Positions 11,438 through 24,008 of a stretch of 64,000 nucleotides of DNA are shown piece after piece; position 1 is the stretch's first letter; each line of letters begins with the position of its first letter. The stretch comes from Tupaia tana. Its lineage: Eukaryota > Chordata > Mammalia > Scandentia > Tupaiidae. A program made the position numbers and the translations under genes. The notes below the pieces were generated by a model. That model had not been told where the DNA came from. It did no database searches and saw nothing but the letters and a program-made list of their open reading frames with translations. Location of the stretch: positions 73,318,041 through 73,382,040 of the forward strand of contig JAKSZU010000009.1 of NCBI GenBank assembly GCA_026018925.1, given 5' to 3'.

Positions 11438-12411
11438 TAAGGTGAAATGTAACTTCCTGTACAACATATACTGTTTTAAAAATACATTTTGGTTTGTTTG
11501 ATTCTGTGATGTTCAGGAATTAATAAAACTGATCCATGTTAATAGAAATCCAAATAGGATGCTTATATTCGTGGATATTGATTAAAAAGTTACACAGGCA
11601 TTTTCTAATTTGTAAGAGCACAAAATAAATAAGTTTATCCTATTGAAATTTTTTTTTAAATCTATGAATAGTTTCTTTTCTAAATGTTTTTATTTACATT
11701 TAATCATGGTACATCTTTACAATATACAACGTGTTTTTTCCCAGCATGAATAAACTGTGTATTAGTCAAAACATTACCATGTATTTTATCACCCACAGAT
11801 AAATTTTCATTTTTGTATGTATTAAATACTTTTTTTTCCTGATCCCCTCCTTCCTACCACCTATTACTCATTGCCTTCCCTGCTACTGTAACTTCCAGTC
11901 TTTCAGTTTCTGCTATAGAGTGCAGACATTTGGTATATATTAAGTAAGGACATACAATACCTGTCTTTCATAGTCGGACTTGCTTCGCTTTCTGACTTGC
12001 TTTGCTTTCTGACTTGATTCGCTTAGCATTAAATCATCCCTATTTGTTCACTTTGTGTCAAATCTCAGTTTCTCATTGTTTATTATGACTAAGTAGTATT
12101 CCACAATGTACATGTGCCCTGTTTTTTCAATTCACTCATCTGTTCTTGGATATTTGGATTGATTCCACATCCTAACGATTGTGAAGAATACTACAATAAA
12201 CATGTATGTGCTTTTCTGTCCTTTGGGTAGATACCTCAGTGTGGAATTACTGAGTCTTACGATAGTTCTATTTATAGATTTCGGAGGAGCCTCCATGTTG
12301 TTCTCCAGAGCAGTTAAACTAATTTACACTCCCACCAAAAGAGTGGAAGGGCTCACTTTTCACTACAGCCTCGTCAGTATTTATCGTTAGTTAATATTTT
12401 TATATATTTTT

Positions 12412-12643
12412 AAAGGTTTTTCCATAAGGTGAATGTACTTAACCAAGAGAGAAAGAGACAGTGAGAGAGAAAGACAAATCATCGCCCAGGGAGGATGGCT
12501 ATGTCTCAATCCCTCCTTCTGGGGTTTTGAGCACATATGCACACACACCTGGCATGATTTTCAAGCTGCCAGGTGCAGGACTTGAACTTCTGTCAGCCAT
12601 GTGGGAATCCAGTGCCTTAACCATGATGCCACCTAGTGGCCTC
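12412..12643 (-). mobile_element. SINE family A, inside LINE-1 C
   Basis: CCATAAGGTGAATG tail and head complement CCACCTAGTGGCC. LINE-1 text resumes at 12644. Old by decay of its CpGs. Confidence 0.75.
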
Positions 12644-15600
12644 CATTTGTTAACTTTTTACTGTTATTCATTATGACTGGGGTTAAGTGGTATTTCATTG
12701 TAGTTTGATTTGCACTTCCCTTATGATAAGAGATTTTGAGCACTTTTTCATATGCATTTTGGCCACTCATATGTCTTCCTTGGAGAGGTCTCTGTTCAGC
12801 TTATTTGCCCAGCTTTTAATTGGATTGGTTATTTTTTTGCAAGTAAGCTGTATGAGTTCCCTGTACATTCTGGTTATCAATCCCTTATTTAAGGTATAGT
12901 TTGCAAATATATTTTCCCATTTTAAGGATTGACTCCTCACCTTGATTATTATTCCTTTTGCTGTGCATAAATTTTTTAACCTGATGTAGTCCCACTTGTC
13001 TATTTTTGGAATTATTACCTGTGCTTTGAGGTGCATATTTAAGAAGTCTTTGCCTACTGCAATGTCTCCAAGAGTTTCCCCTGTGTTTTCCATCAGTAGT
13101 TTTATAGTTTGAGGTTTTATGTATAGATACTTAATCCATTTTGTGTTGATTTTTGCTAGTGGTGAGAGATATGGATTCAATTTCATTTTTCTGCAGATGG
13201 ATATCCACTTTTTCTAGCACCATTTGCTGAAGAGATTTTCTTTTCCCCATTGGGTTATCTTGTGCTCTTTCTCAAAGATCAGTTTGCTTCTTGTCTGGGG
13301 GTTTATTTCTGGGCTCTCAATTCCGTTCCATTGACTTTCCTGCTTATTTTTGTGTCAATACCATGTTGCTTTGATTATCACAGCTTTGTAATATATTTTG
13401 AGGTCAGGAAGTAAGATCTCTACAACTTTATTATTTTTGTATGGTATTTCTTTGGTGATATGGGGAATTTTGTGATTCCAGACAAATTTTATGATTTTTT
13501 TTTCTATTTCTGTGAAGAATATCTCTGGTAGTTTATTTGGAATTACATTGAATTTGTAGATTAATTTGGGTAGAATTGACATTTTGATTATATTTATTCT
13601 TCCAATCCAAGAGCATGGGTTGTCTTTCCACTTTTTTGTATCATTTTCGATTTCTTCTTTAAGTTTTTCATAGTTTTCCTTGTTGAGGTCTTTCACTTTT
13701 TTGGCTAGCTTTATTCCTAATTTTGTTATTGTTTTTGTGGCTATTGCAAGTGGGATTATTTTCTTCAGTTCTACCTCAATATATGCTATAGATTTTGACA
13801 TGTTGATTTTGTTTCCTGCCACTTTATTGTATTTATTTATCATTTCCACCAATTTTTTTGTGGATTCTTTTGAGTTTTCTATGTATATAATCGTATCCTC
13901 TAAAATAGAGATAATTTCTCTTCTTTTTTCCTTATTTGAATATCAATTATTTTACTTTATTGTTTGCTTGCATTGACTAGGACTTCTAGTACTGTGTTGA
14001 AAAGGAGTGGAGAAATTAGGCAGCCTTGTCTTGTTCCCATTTTAGTAGAAAAGCTTTCAGCTTTTCCAGATTAAGTATGATGTTAGGTATGGATTTTTCA
14101 CATATGGCTTTTATTGTGTTGAGGAATGTCCATTCTGTACCAATTTTGCTGAGAGTCTTAATCATAAATGGATGTTGTATTTGAGCAAATACTTTTTCTG
14201 CATCAATTGTTATGATCATATGGTTTTTATCTTTCCTTTTTTAATGTGATATATTATATTTATTGTTTTGCATATGTTAAATCATGCTTGCATCCCTAGT
14301 GTAAAACTTACCTGGTCATGGTGTATAATCTTTTTATTGTATTGTTGTATACAATTTGCTCGTACTTTATTGAATTTTTTTTATCTCTAGTCACCAGGGT
14401 TATTGGTCTATAGTTTTCTTTTTTCCTATGTCCTTGTCTGTTTGCAGGATCAGGGAGGTAGAGGCTTCATAGAATGAATTTAAGAAAGTTACTTTCTTTT
14501 GAATATTTATAAATAGTTTGAGGAGACTTGAAGTTGGTTCTTTAAAAGTTTTGTAGAATTTGTCTATGAACTTGGTTACCTATTAAACTTCTTGAGCTTT
14601 GTATTTTGTTTCATTAATCTAGTTGTTTCTTTTTGCAATACTTCCATACTATTTTTATTATCTTAGATTCAACAATATACCACTTTGATCAGTCAAATGA
14701 AATGAATTTAGATGTATTTCAATAAAACCCAGAGAAATAAAAAAGAGAAAGGTTTCATAGAATTCAAAGTTGAAGCCATGGCACCTAGGCTTTTCTTTAT
14801 TGGGAGATTATTACTGGTTCAATCTCATTGCTCGTTATTGGTCTATTCAGGTTTCCTTTTTGTTTTGCTGGTTCAATCTTGGTAAATTATGTGTTCAGAA
14901 ATTTGTCCATCTCATTTATGCTCTTTCTTGTTGGTATATAATCTCTCATAATATTCTGCCATGATCTTTTTGTATTTCTGTTATATTTGTTGTAATATTG
15001 GTTGTTTCATTGCTGATGTGGTTTCTCTAGCCCCTTTCTCTGTTTTTCTTTATTTATCTAGCAAAAGTGTGTCATTTTTTTTTTATTTTCTCAAAGGACC
15101 AGCTTTTCATTTCATTTATTTTCTATATGGTTCTTTTATTCTTTATTTCATTTATTTCTGCTTGAATCTTTATTATAATTTCTTTTCTCCTGATATTTTT
15201 TGGAGATTTTTGTTGTTGCTTTCCCAGTTCCCTAAAATGTGAAGTTGTTAATCTGATACCTGTTTTTTTTTTCTTGTAGGCACTAAGTGCTATGAACTTT
15301 CCTCTTATGACTGCTTTTGTTATGCCCCACAGGTTATGAAAACTTCTGTGTTTGTTATTATTGGTTTCAATGAATCTTTTGACTTCAGCCTTAATTTCCT
15401 CAGTGGCTGACTTGGTTGTTTAGTTTCCATGTGTTTGTATATTTTTCAGGGTTCTTTCTGTAGTTGATTTCAAGTTTGATTCATTGTGTCAGAAAGAATG
15501 CTGGATATAGTTTCTATCCATTTGAATTTGTAAAGGTTTGTTTTGTGGTAGATCTTCAAAAACATTCCATGTAAGGGTGAGAAAAATGTGCATTTTTTGA

Positions 15601-16177
15601 TTGCTGGGTGAAATGTTCTATACATGTCTGTCAAGTCCATTTGATTTATGATATTTAGATCTGGTATCTCTTTATTTTTTTGTCTAGATGATCTGTCCAG
15701 AGGAGACAGCAAAGTTTTGAGATCCCCAGTGATTTTTGTGTTGGGGTCTATCTCTCCCTTTAGATCTAAGAGCTCTCTCTTTCACATATTTGGGTGCCCC
15801 AGTGTTTGGTTCATAGATACTTATATGTGTTATATCTTATTGGTAAATTATCCCTTTTAGTACTATGTAGTGTCCTTCTTTGTCTCTTCTTATAGCTTTC
15901 ATCTTGTATTATATTTTATCTGGTATTAGTATCATTAGTCCAACATATTTTTTTGTTTTCATTTGCGTTGAATATATTTTTCCAGCCTTTCACTTTCAGT
16001 CTATGTATGTCTTCATCCTTGAGGTGTATTTCTTGTAGAAAGCATGTAGAAGGCTCCTGTTTTTTTTTTAATTATTTTAATTTATTTAGTCAGTCTGAGT
16101 TTTTATATAGGAGAATTTAAGCCATTAACATTCAACTTTATTTTCAATATTTGCGGACTTAATCCTGCCATTTTCTT

Positions 16178-16222
<45 letters not shown>

Positions 16223-16616
16223 TTGTTGTTGTTGTTATCTTAGATCTGTCTCTCTCCAGTTCTCTTAATATAATACTCCCTTTGGTACTTCTTGAAGAGC
16301 TGGTCTAGTGTTGGTGAATTCTTTCAGGCTTTGTTTATCGAGAATTATTTTATTTGTTCTTCCCATTTTGAAGGATAATCTTGCTGGTTATTGTATTCTT
16401 GGTTGAAATGAATTTTCTTTTAGCATTTTGAATACGTCTTCCCATTCTTTCATTGCCTGTGTTGTTTCAGTTGAGAGGTCTCATGTTACCCATTAGGATA
16501 ACCTTCGTAAGTAACTTGATGTTTCTCTCTTACCACTTTTAGGATTTTGTCATTGTTTTTGATTTTGACCAGTTTGGCTATGGTGTGTCAGGGAGAGGGT
16601 CTCTTTATGTTGATTC

Positions 16617-17460
16617 TTTTTTTTTTCTTTATTTTTAAAATTTTGTTATTATTATTTTTATACATTCAATTGCTATACATCATTTAGCTTGTAGAGAGAA
16701 TTTTCCCAATATGAAATACACTTCAGACCAGTCCAGTAGAGGATACTATACACGTTATCAACAGGTAATAAACTGTTTCTATGTCCCACAAATGTCTTAT
16801 CTCTATAATTTTTCTTCCCAATTTCCTTCCCTACACTCTTACGCTCTCTCACCCTCTTTCCACACTATCTCCCGTGTCCATAACTATTTTCCATGTTTTA
16901 TGCCCTCTAATCTTTCAGTCTCTACCATAGAGTCTGGATAGTCAGTATATGTTAAGTGGAGCCATACAATGTCTCTCTTTCACAGCCTTACAGCCTTACT
17001 TGCTTCACTTAGCAATAAATCTTCCATATTCATTCACTTTCTATCAAATGCCAGGGTCTTGGTTTTTTTTGTTTTTTTTGTTTTTTTTTTTTTGGTAACT
17101 GAAGAGTATTCCATGGACTTTATATGCCACACTTTTTCAATTCACCCATCTATTCATGAAAATTTGGGTTGGTTCCATGTCTTAGCAATTATGAATAATG
17201 CCTCAATAAACAGATGTGCAAGCACTTTTCTAACTAAGCATTCTCCTGTCCTTTGGGTAAATACCCAGGAGTGGAATTGCTGGATCATATGGTAGTTCTA
17301 TTTGTAGGTCTTTGAGGAACCTCCATATTGTTTTCCACAGTGGCTGGACCAATTTGCATTCCCACCAACAGTTTAGGAGAGTTTCCTTTTAACCACAACA
17401 TTGCCAACACTTATCATTTTTTTATCTTTTTAATCTTCTCCATTCTGATGGAGAAGATTA
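16617..17460 (-). mobile_element. LINE-1 3' end nested in LINE-1 C
   Basis: T-rich start (A tail on the minus strand), 3' UTR, then the ORF2 C-terminus up to 17447. TATGTTGATT before and TTTGTTGATT after mark the target site within the ORF1 region of copy C. The 5' junction carries an extra inverted 13-mer. Confidence 0.85.
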
Positions 17461-18360
17461 AATTTGTTGATTTTATTTGGAATTATTTTTTATTTTTTGA
17501 GTTTGAATTTCTCCATGTTTCTCTATATTTTGCAAGTTTTCAAATAATATTTCATGGAAGAGATTTTTCATGCTTTTACCAACTTCTTCTAGAATACCCA
17601 TTATGTGGTTGGTTTAATGGTGTCTAGATAATTTCCCATAAGTTATTCTCATTTTGGGGTGAGGAATTTTTTTTTTTTTTTTTTTTTTGGTGGTTTGGTT
17701 TACAGTAGAGACTTTGTCCTCAAGATCAGAAATTATTTCTTATGCATGATCCAATCTGCTGTTAATGCTTTCAAGGGAAATTTTAATTTCTTGTATTGTA
17801 TTCTTCATTTCTAGTATTTCTGTTTGATTACTTTTAGTATGTCTATTTCTTTATGAAAACCCTCTTTCATGTCCTGAAATGATTTTCTCATTTCCTGGAA
17901 TTGATTGTCTGTTTCCTCTTGCATCTCATTGAGTTTTATCACAGTGAATGTTCAGAATTCTTTTTCTGACATTTCTGTGAATTCTGTAAATTTCTAATGG
18001 ACATTCTGTATCGTCCATAGTTGATGAGATGTTACTGTGTTCCCTTCGGGGAGAGTTATTTCCTTATTTCCTCATTTTTTTTTTCCTGTCTTGGTGCTGA
18101 TTTTTGGTCATCTTATGATGTATTCACTTCTTTCTATTTTTTGAGTGAATCTGTAATATTGGAGGAGGGAATAGCATCCCTAGATCACAAGTGTGTTATA
18201 GATAAAGGGCTGTGTCTTTCAGATCAGAGCAGATAAAGTTTATATAGGTAGTTTCAGATGATCTGCTTCTCTGTCAACATTTTAGGTCCCGATGAGCTAG
18301 GGATTAGCTAAGTAGAAATGACTTAGTGAAGAGGCTTAAGTCTCATGCTGCACTCTGTGC

Positions 18361-18577
18361 AGAGTGCAGGCTAGAGGGCCCCAAGTCCCAAAGGCAAACC
18401 TGAAAGTTTGACTGCACCCACAAGGAGAGGCACACACAGACCAGAAACCAAGTATCCCAGTAGGTGGACGTGACTCAGGAAGCAAGCAGCTCTGCTCTGC
18501 CAGAGGGCTCCAAGACCCAGAGGCAAACTTGAAGGACTGGCCTGCACAACAAGAAGAGGTATACTCAGACTGGAACT
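18361..18577 (-). repeat. Tandem 129-bp monomers in LINE-1 5' UTR
   Basis: AGAGGGCCCCAAGTCCCAAA at 18373 recurs as AGAGGGCTCCAAGACCCAGA at 18502, period 129 bp; similarity continues for about 80 bp until copy 2 is cut. This sits at the 5' edge of LINE-1 C. Confidence 0.8.
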
Positions 18578-18599
18578 CCCAACATAAATTCGTAAGAGT

Positions 18600-19012
18600 T
18601 GATGGTCAGAAAAATACTGAATTTCCTTTTGTCTGTTTTCACAAGTGTGATGAAATATATAATAAAAGTATTCTCCATTGTATATTATCTATTATTGATA
18701 AGCTTTACTCCAGTCTAGAGTCAACATTGTCTTATTGAGAGAATAGCTAGTCCTGTATGATAGAAATGTTAAAAGTCCACTTATTTTAATGACAACAGTG
18801 GCTCCACCACTGAGAAGATTTTAATTCTAATTATTTTATTTTACCTGTTAATGGAGGAAATACAGAAGAATATGAACATATTGAAATCACTGTCACTATC
18901 TTAAAAAAAGGAACTGTATGTTTACTGTTTACTCTTGTAACAAATTACCACATTGATAGCTTAATAAAACCCCACAAATTTATTATCTTATGGTTCTGGA
19001 AGTCAGAAGTCT
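18600..19012. other. Intron 1 between two LINE-1s
   Basis: Mostly unrecognised. The last part (TTGTAACAAATTACCACA, then TTATGGTTCTGGAAGTCAGA) resembles a common old mammalian dispersed repeat that I cannot name with certainty. Confidence 0.4.
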
Positions 19013-19402
19013 GACACATTTTTTCCTTAATTTTTAATTTCAATTTCTTTTATACATTCAATTATATGTTACTTAGCTTGCAAAGTGAATATTCTAACAT
19101 GTGTACATTTCTCACCAGTTAACAGTACTATAAAGTTATATTCAATAAATAACAACCCATTTCTTTGTCCAATAAATGACTTGCCTCTATTTTTCTCCTT
19201 AATGTCCTTCCTCAGACTCTATTCCTTCACTGACCCTCTTCCCACCCTCTAACTGGTATTCACAATCATTTAATATGTTTCTGTATCCTCTAGTCATTCA
19301 GTTTCGACCATAGAGAGCGGACATACAGTGTCTCTCATTGATTGCCTGGGTTGCTTCACTCTGCAGTAAATCTTCCATATTCATCCACTTTTTAACAAAA
19401 GG

Positions 19403-19441
<39 letters not shown>

Positions 19442-20640
19442 TGCTGAGTAGTATTCCATAGAGTATACGTGCCAGTTTTTCAATCCATTCATCTTGTCAT
19501 GAGCATTTGGGTTGGTTCTATGTCTTAGCGATGTGAATAATGCTGCAATAAACATCAATATGGAAGCACTTTTCCAATTAAGAATCCTTCTGTCCTTCGA
19601 GTAGATACCAAGGAGTGAGATTGCTGGATCATATGGTAGATCTTTGAGGAATCTCCAAATTGTTTTCCACAATGACTGAGCCAGTTTACATTCCTACCAG
19701 CAGTGTAGCAGAGTTCTGTTTTCACCACACCCCTGCCAGCACTTATCTTTTTTTTTTTTTTAATCTTCCTCTTTCTGACTGGGGTTAGGTGGTATCTCAT
19801 TGATTGTGGTTTAGAGCTACATCTACCTTACAATGAGAGACATTGAGAATTTTTTCATATGCCTTTTGGCTATTCATATGTCTTCCTTAGAAAGTGTTTT
19901 TTTTTTTTCAACTCATTCTCCCATCTTCTAATAGGGTTGATCATCTTTTTTCCAGGACACCTGCTTGAGTTTCTTGTGTATTCTGGTTATCAGTCCTTTA
20001 TCTGATGCATAGTTTACAAAAATATTTTCCCATTCTAAGGGCTAGCTATTCACACTAATTAGTGTATTTTTTGCCATGCAGAAATTCATTCATCTGATGT
20101 AATCCCATTTGTCTATTTTTGGGATTATTGACTGTGTTTTGGAGGTCTTATTTAAGAAATCTATGCCTACCCCAATGCCTTCCAGAGTTTCCCTCATTGT
20201 TTTCCAACAGCAATTTTATAGTTTGAGGTCTTAGGTTTAGATCTTTGATCCACTTTGAGTAGATTTTTATCAGTGGTGAGAGGAAGGGGTTCAGATTCAT
20301 TTTTCTGCAGGTGGATATCCAGTATTACCAGCACCATTTCTTAAAGAGGTTTTCCTTTTCCCACTGGATTGACTGGTACTCTTTGTCAAAAAATCAGTTG
20401 ACTGTATGTTTGGTAATTTATTTCTGGGGACTCTATTCTGTTCCATTGGTCCACCATCTGTTTCTGTGCCAATACCATGTTGTTTTGAATACCACAGCTT
20501 TGTAGTATATTTTTGGGTTAGGGAGTAAGATGCCATCCACTCCACTCTTCTTGTGCAGAATTGCTTTGGCAATACGGGGTCTTTTATGATTCCAGACAAA
20601 TTGTATGATTGTCTTTTCTAGGTCTATGAAGAATGTCTCT

Positions 20641-20909
20641 AGGGAACCAGCAGTTAGCATAATGGCTATGTCGCTGGACTCCCATGGAATCGACCGCGAT
20701 TTGAGTCCCGGACCCAGTGGCTTAAAACTCACATCGGGCACATGTGCGTGCGTGCCCAAGATCCTGAGAGGAGAATGGAGGAGAAGGGATTGCAGCGTGG
20801 CTATCCCCCCTGGGGGGTGATTTCTCGCTTTCTTTCTCTCTGTCTCTTTTTGTCTTTCTGGCGAGTGCACACGCCCTATAGCAAAAAACTCCCCCCCCCC
20901 AAAAAAAAA
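20641..20909 (+). mobile_element. SINE family A, young, inside LINE-1 E
   Basis: Perfect AAGAATGTCTCT duplication at 20629-20640 and 20910-20921. LINE-1 sequence continues across it. Confidence 0.93.
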
Positions 20910-22510
20910 AAGAATGTCTCTGGCAATTGATTGAGATTGCATTAAATATGTAGATTAATTTGTGTAGAATTGTCATTTTGATTATATTAATTCTTCCTTT
21001 CTCACAACATGGGATGTCCTTCCAGTTTTTTGTGTCATTTTCAATTTCTTTTTTTAGCTTCTCGTAGTTTTTCTTGTGGAGGTCTTTAACTTCTTTCGTT
21101 ATATTTATAATTTTTGTGGCTATGGTAAATGGAATTACTTTTTTCAGTTCTATCACAGTCTACCTGCTGTTCGTATCTAGAAATGATATAGATTTCTGTA
21201 TGTTGATTTTGTATTCTGTAACTTTATTGTATTCATGTATTACTTTCTGGAATTCTTTCATGGATACCAATGGGTCTTCTATATATACAATCATGTCATG
21301 TGCAAACAGAGAGAGTTTCACCTCTTCTTTTCCTATTTGAATGCCTCTTATTTTATTCTCTTTTCTGATTCTGTTGGCGATGACGTCCAGTACTATATTG
21401 AAAATGAGTGGACAAAGTGGGCATCCTTGTCTTGTACCTGTTTTTAGTGGAAAAGTTTTCAGCTTTTCTCCATTCAGGATGATGTTCGCTATGAGTTTTT
21501 CATAGATAGCTTTTATTGTGTTGAGAAATGACCCTTGTATGCCGATTTTGCTGAGAGTCTTGATCATGAAGGGAGTTGTATCTTATCAAATGCTTTTTCT
21601 GCATCAATTGATATAATCATATATTTTTCCTCTTTCTTTCTGTTAATATGGTGTATTACATTTATGGTTTTACATATGTTGAACCAACATTGTATCCTTG
21701 GAATAAAGCCTACCTGGCCGTGATGTGTATTCTTTTTTATATGTTGTTGGATATGATTTGCTGGTATATTGTTGAGAATTTTTGTGTCTATATTCATCAG
21801 GGATATCGGTCTATAGTTTTCCTTCCTTATCCTATCCTTATCTGTTTTAAGGATAAGGGTAATGGAGGCTTTATAGATTGAATTTGGGAGAGTTACACCC
21901 TTTTGCACCTTTAGAAAGAAGTTGAGCAGAATGTAGGTTAACACTCGTTTAAAATTTTGTAGAATTCAGAGGTGAAGCCATCTGGATCATGGCTTTTCTT
22001 TATTGAGAGTTTATTTATTACTGATTCAATCCCCTGGCTTGTTATGGGCCTATTCATACTTTCTATATCCTCCTGCCTCAATCTTGGTAGATTATGTGTG
22101 TCCACGAATTTGTCCATCTCATCCAGATTTTCTTGTTTGTTGGCATATAGTTGTTCATAGTATCCTCTCATGATGTTTTGTATTTATATTATGTCAGTTG
22201 TTATATTGCCAACTTTATTGCAAATTTGATTTACCTGGTTCTTTTTTCTCTTCTTCTTAATAAGTCTTTCTAGTGGTGTATCACTTTTGCTTATCTTTTC
22301 CAAGAACCAGCTTTTACTTTCATTTATTTTATGTATACTTTGTTTATTTTCTATTTCTGCTCAGATCTGTATTATTTCTTTTCTCCTGGAGTATTTGGAT
22401 TATTTTGCAGTTGCTTTTCTGATTCTCTGAGGCACTATTTTAGGTGATCCATTTGCCTTCATTCCATCTTCTTCTTGTGTGTACTAATTGGTATGAACTT
22501 CACTCTTTTT

Positions 22511-22775
22511 TTTTTTTTTTTTGGAGAGATTCTTTTGCTATAGGGCGCATGCACTCGCCAGACAGACAGAGAGAGACAGAGAGATAGAAAGCGAGAAATC
22601 ACCCCCGAGAGGGGATGGCCACGCTGCAATCCGTTCTCCTCCATTCTCCTCTCGGGATCTTGGGCACACATGTACACGCGCCCGGCGTGAGTTTAAGCCA
22701 CCGGGTCCGGGACTCGAACCGTGGTCAACTACGTGGGAGTCCAGCAACATAGCCATTACGCTAACTGCTGGTCCC
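22511..22775 (-). mobile_element. SINE family A, young, first of a pair
   Basis: Target copies GAACTTCACTCTTTTT at about 22495-22510 and 22777-22792. The second flank also serves the next SINE. Confidence 0.92.
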
Positions 22776-22792
22776 TGAACTTCACTCTTTTT

Positions 22793-23064
22793 TTTTTTTT
22801 TTTTTTTTTTTTTGGAGAGGTTTCTGCTATAGGGCGCGTGCGCTCGCCAGACAGACAGAGAGAGACAGAGAGACAGAAAGCAGGAAATCACCCCCCAGGG
22901 GGGATGGCCACGCCGCAATCCCTTCTCCTCCATTCTCCTCTCGGGATCTTGGGCACGCACGCACACGCGCCCAGCGTGAGTTTAAGCCGCCGGGTCCGGG
23001 ACTCGAACCACGGTCGACTACGTGGGAGTCCAGCGACATAGCCATTACGCTAACTGCTGGTCCC
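22793..23064 (-). mobile_element. SINE family A, young, second of a pair
   Basis: Flanked by GAACTTCACTCTTTT at 22777 and 23065-23079. It differs from its neighbour at several CpG positions. The B box complement has GGACTCGAACC intact. Confidence 0.92.
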
Positions 23065-23617
23065 GAACTTCACTCTTTTGACTGCTTTTGCAGTGTCCCA
23101 AATATTATGGAAATTCATGTCCTCATTGTCATTGTCATCCATGAATCTTTTTATTTCAGTCTTTATTTCTTCAGTAGTTGTGAAGTCATTCAGAAGTAGG
23201 TTATTTAATTTCCATGTATTTGTGCACTTTTTAGTATTTCTCCTGAAATTAAACCCAAGTTTAATTCCATCATGGTCGGAGAAGATGCTAGATATAGTTT
23301 CTATGCATTTGAATCTATAGAGGCTTGCTTTGTGCCTTATTATTTGGTCAGTCTTCTAAAAGGTTCCATTTGGGGGGTGAGACAAAAGTGTATCTCATGG
23401 TTTCTGCATTGAAAGTTCTATAGATGTCTGTTAAGTCCATTTGATTTATGGTATCATTTAAATCATCCTTAATCTCTTTACTTAGTTTTTGTCTAGATAA
23501 TCTGTCCAGAAGAGATAGTGGGGTGTCGAGGTCTCCAACAATTAGAGTATTGCAGTATATCTCTCCTTTTAGATCTAACAGTCTTTCCTTCACATCTTTG
23601 GGTGCTCTTATGTTAGT

Positions 23618-23656
<39 letters not shown>

Positions 23657-23898
23657 ATTAGCATTATATCTTCTTGATGGATTAACCCTTTTATTACTAT
23701 ATAGTGCCTTTCTTTGTCTATTCGAACAGTTTTTGTTTTAAAGCTTGTTTCTGTCAGAAATTAGTATCGCGACTCTAACTCTTTTTTGCTTCCATTTGCA
23801 TGGAATATTTTTTCTATCCCTTTACTTTTAGTTTTTTAGTTTCTGTTTTTCTTTATTCATGATATGTGTTTCTTATAGGCAACAGATAGAGGGTTTCT

Positions 23899-23940
<42 letters not shown>

Positions 23941-23943
23941 CCG

Positions 23944-24008
23944 TTCAGCTAATCTGTGTCTCTTGATTGGAGAAATTCAGCTAATCTGTGTCTCTTGATT
24001 GGAGAATT
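23944..24008 (-). repeat. 32-bp tandem duplication in LINE-1 E
   Basis: The unit, containing CAGCTAATCTGTGTCTCTTG, occurs at 23944-23975 and 23976-24008, next to a 40-nt T-run. Confidence 0.85.

Larger units (their letters stand above)
11680..18600 (-). mobile_element. Long LINE-1 (copy C), minus strand, holding two insertions
   Basis: In reverse order it shows 3' UTR (11.68-12.0 kb), ORF2 C-terminus, reverse transcriptase (13.3-14.3 kb), endonuclease (15.2-15.9 kb, with TRG-like DLTDMYRTFHP), ORF1 (about 16.3-16.6 and 17.5-18.0 kb) and 5' UTR (18.0-18.58 kb). It is broken by many stops: the longest pieces are 139 and 165 codons. A SINE (12412-12643) and a second LINE-1 3' end (16617-17460) are nested in it. 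A 42-nt T-run lies at 16180-16221. The 5' UTR ends in two 129-bp monomers. Confidence 0.85.

Noticed and set aside
13355-13852. 165-codon ORF as a gene
   Set aside because: A piece of the decayed ORF2 of LINE-1 C.
22459-23045. ORFs of 72-142 codons over the paired SINEs
   Set aside because: Frames opened by the CpG-rich SINE body; the same peptide pattern recurs in every young copy on either strand.
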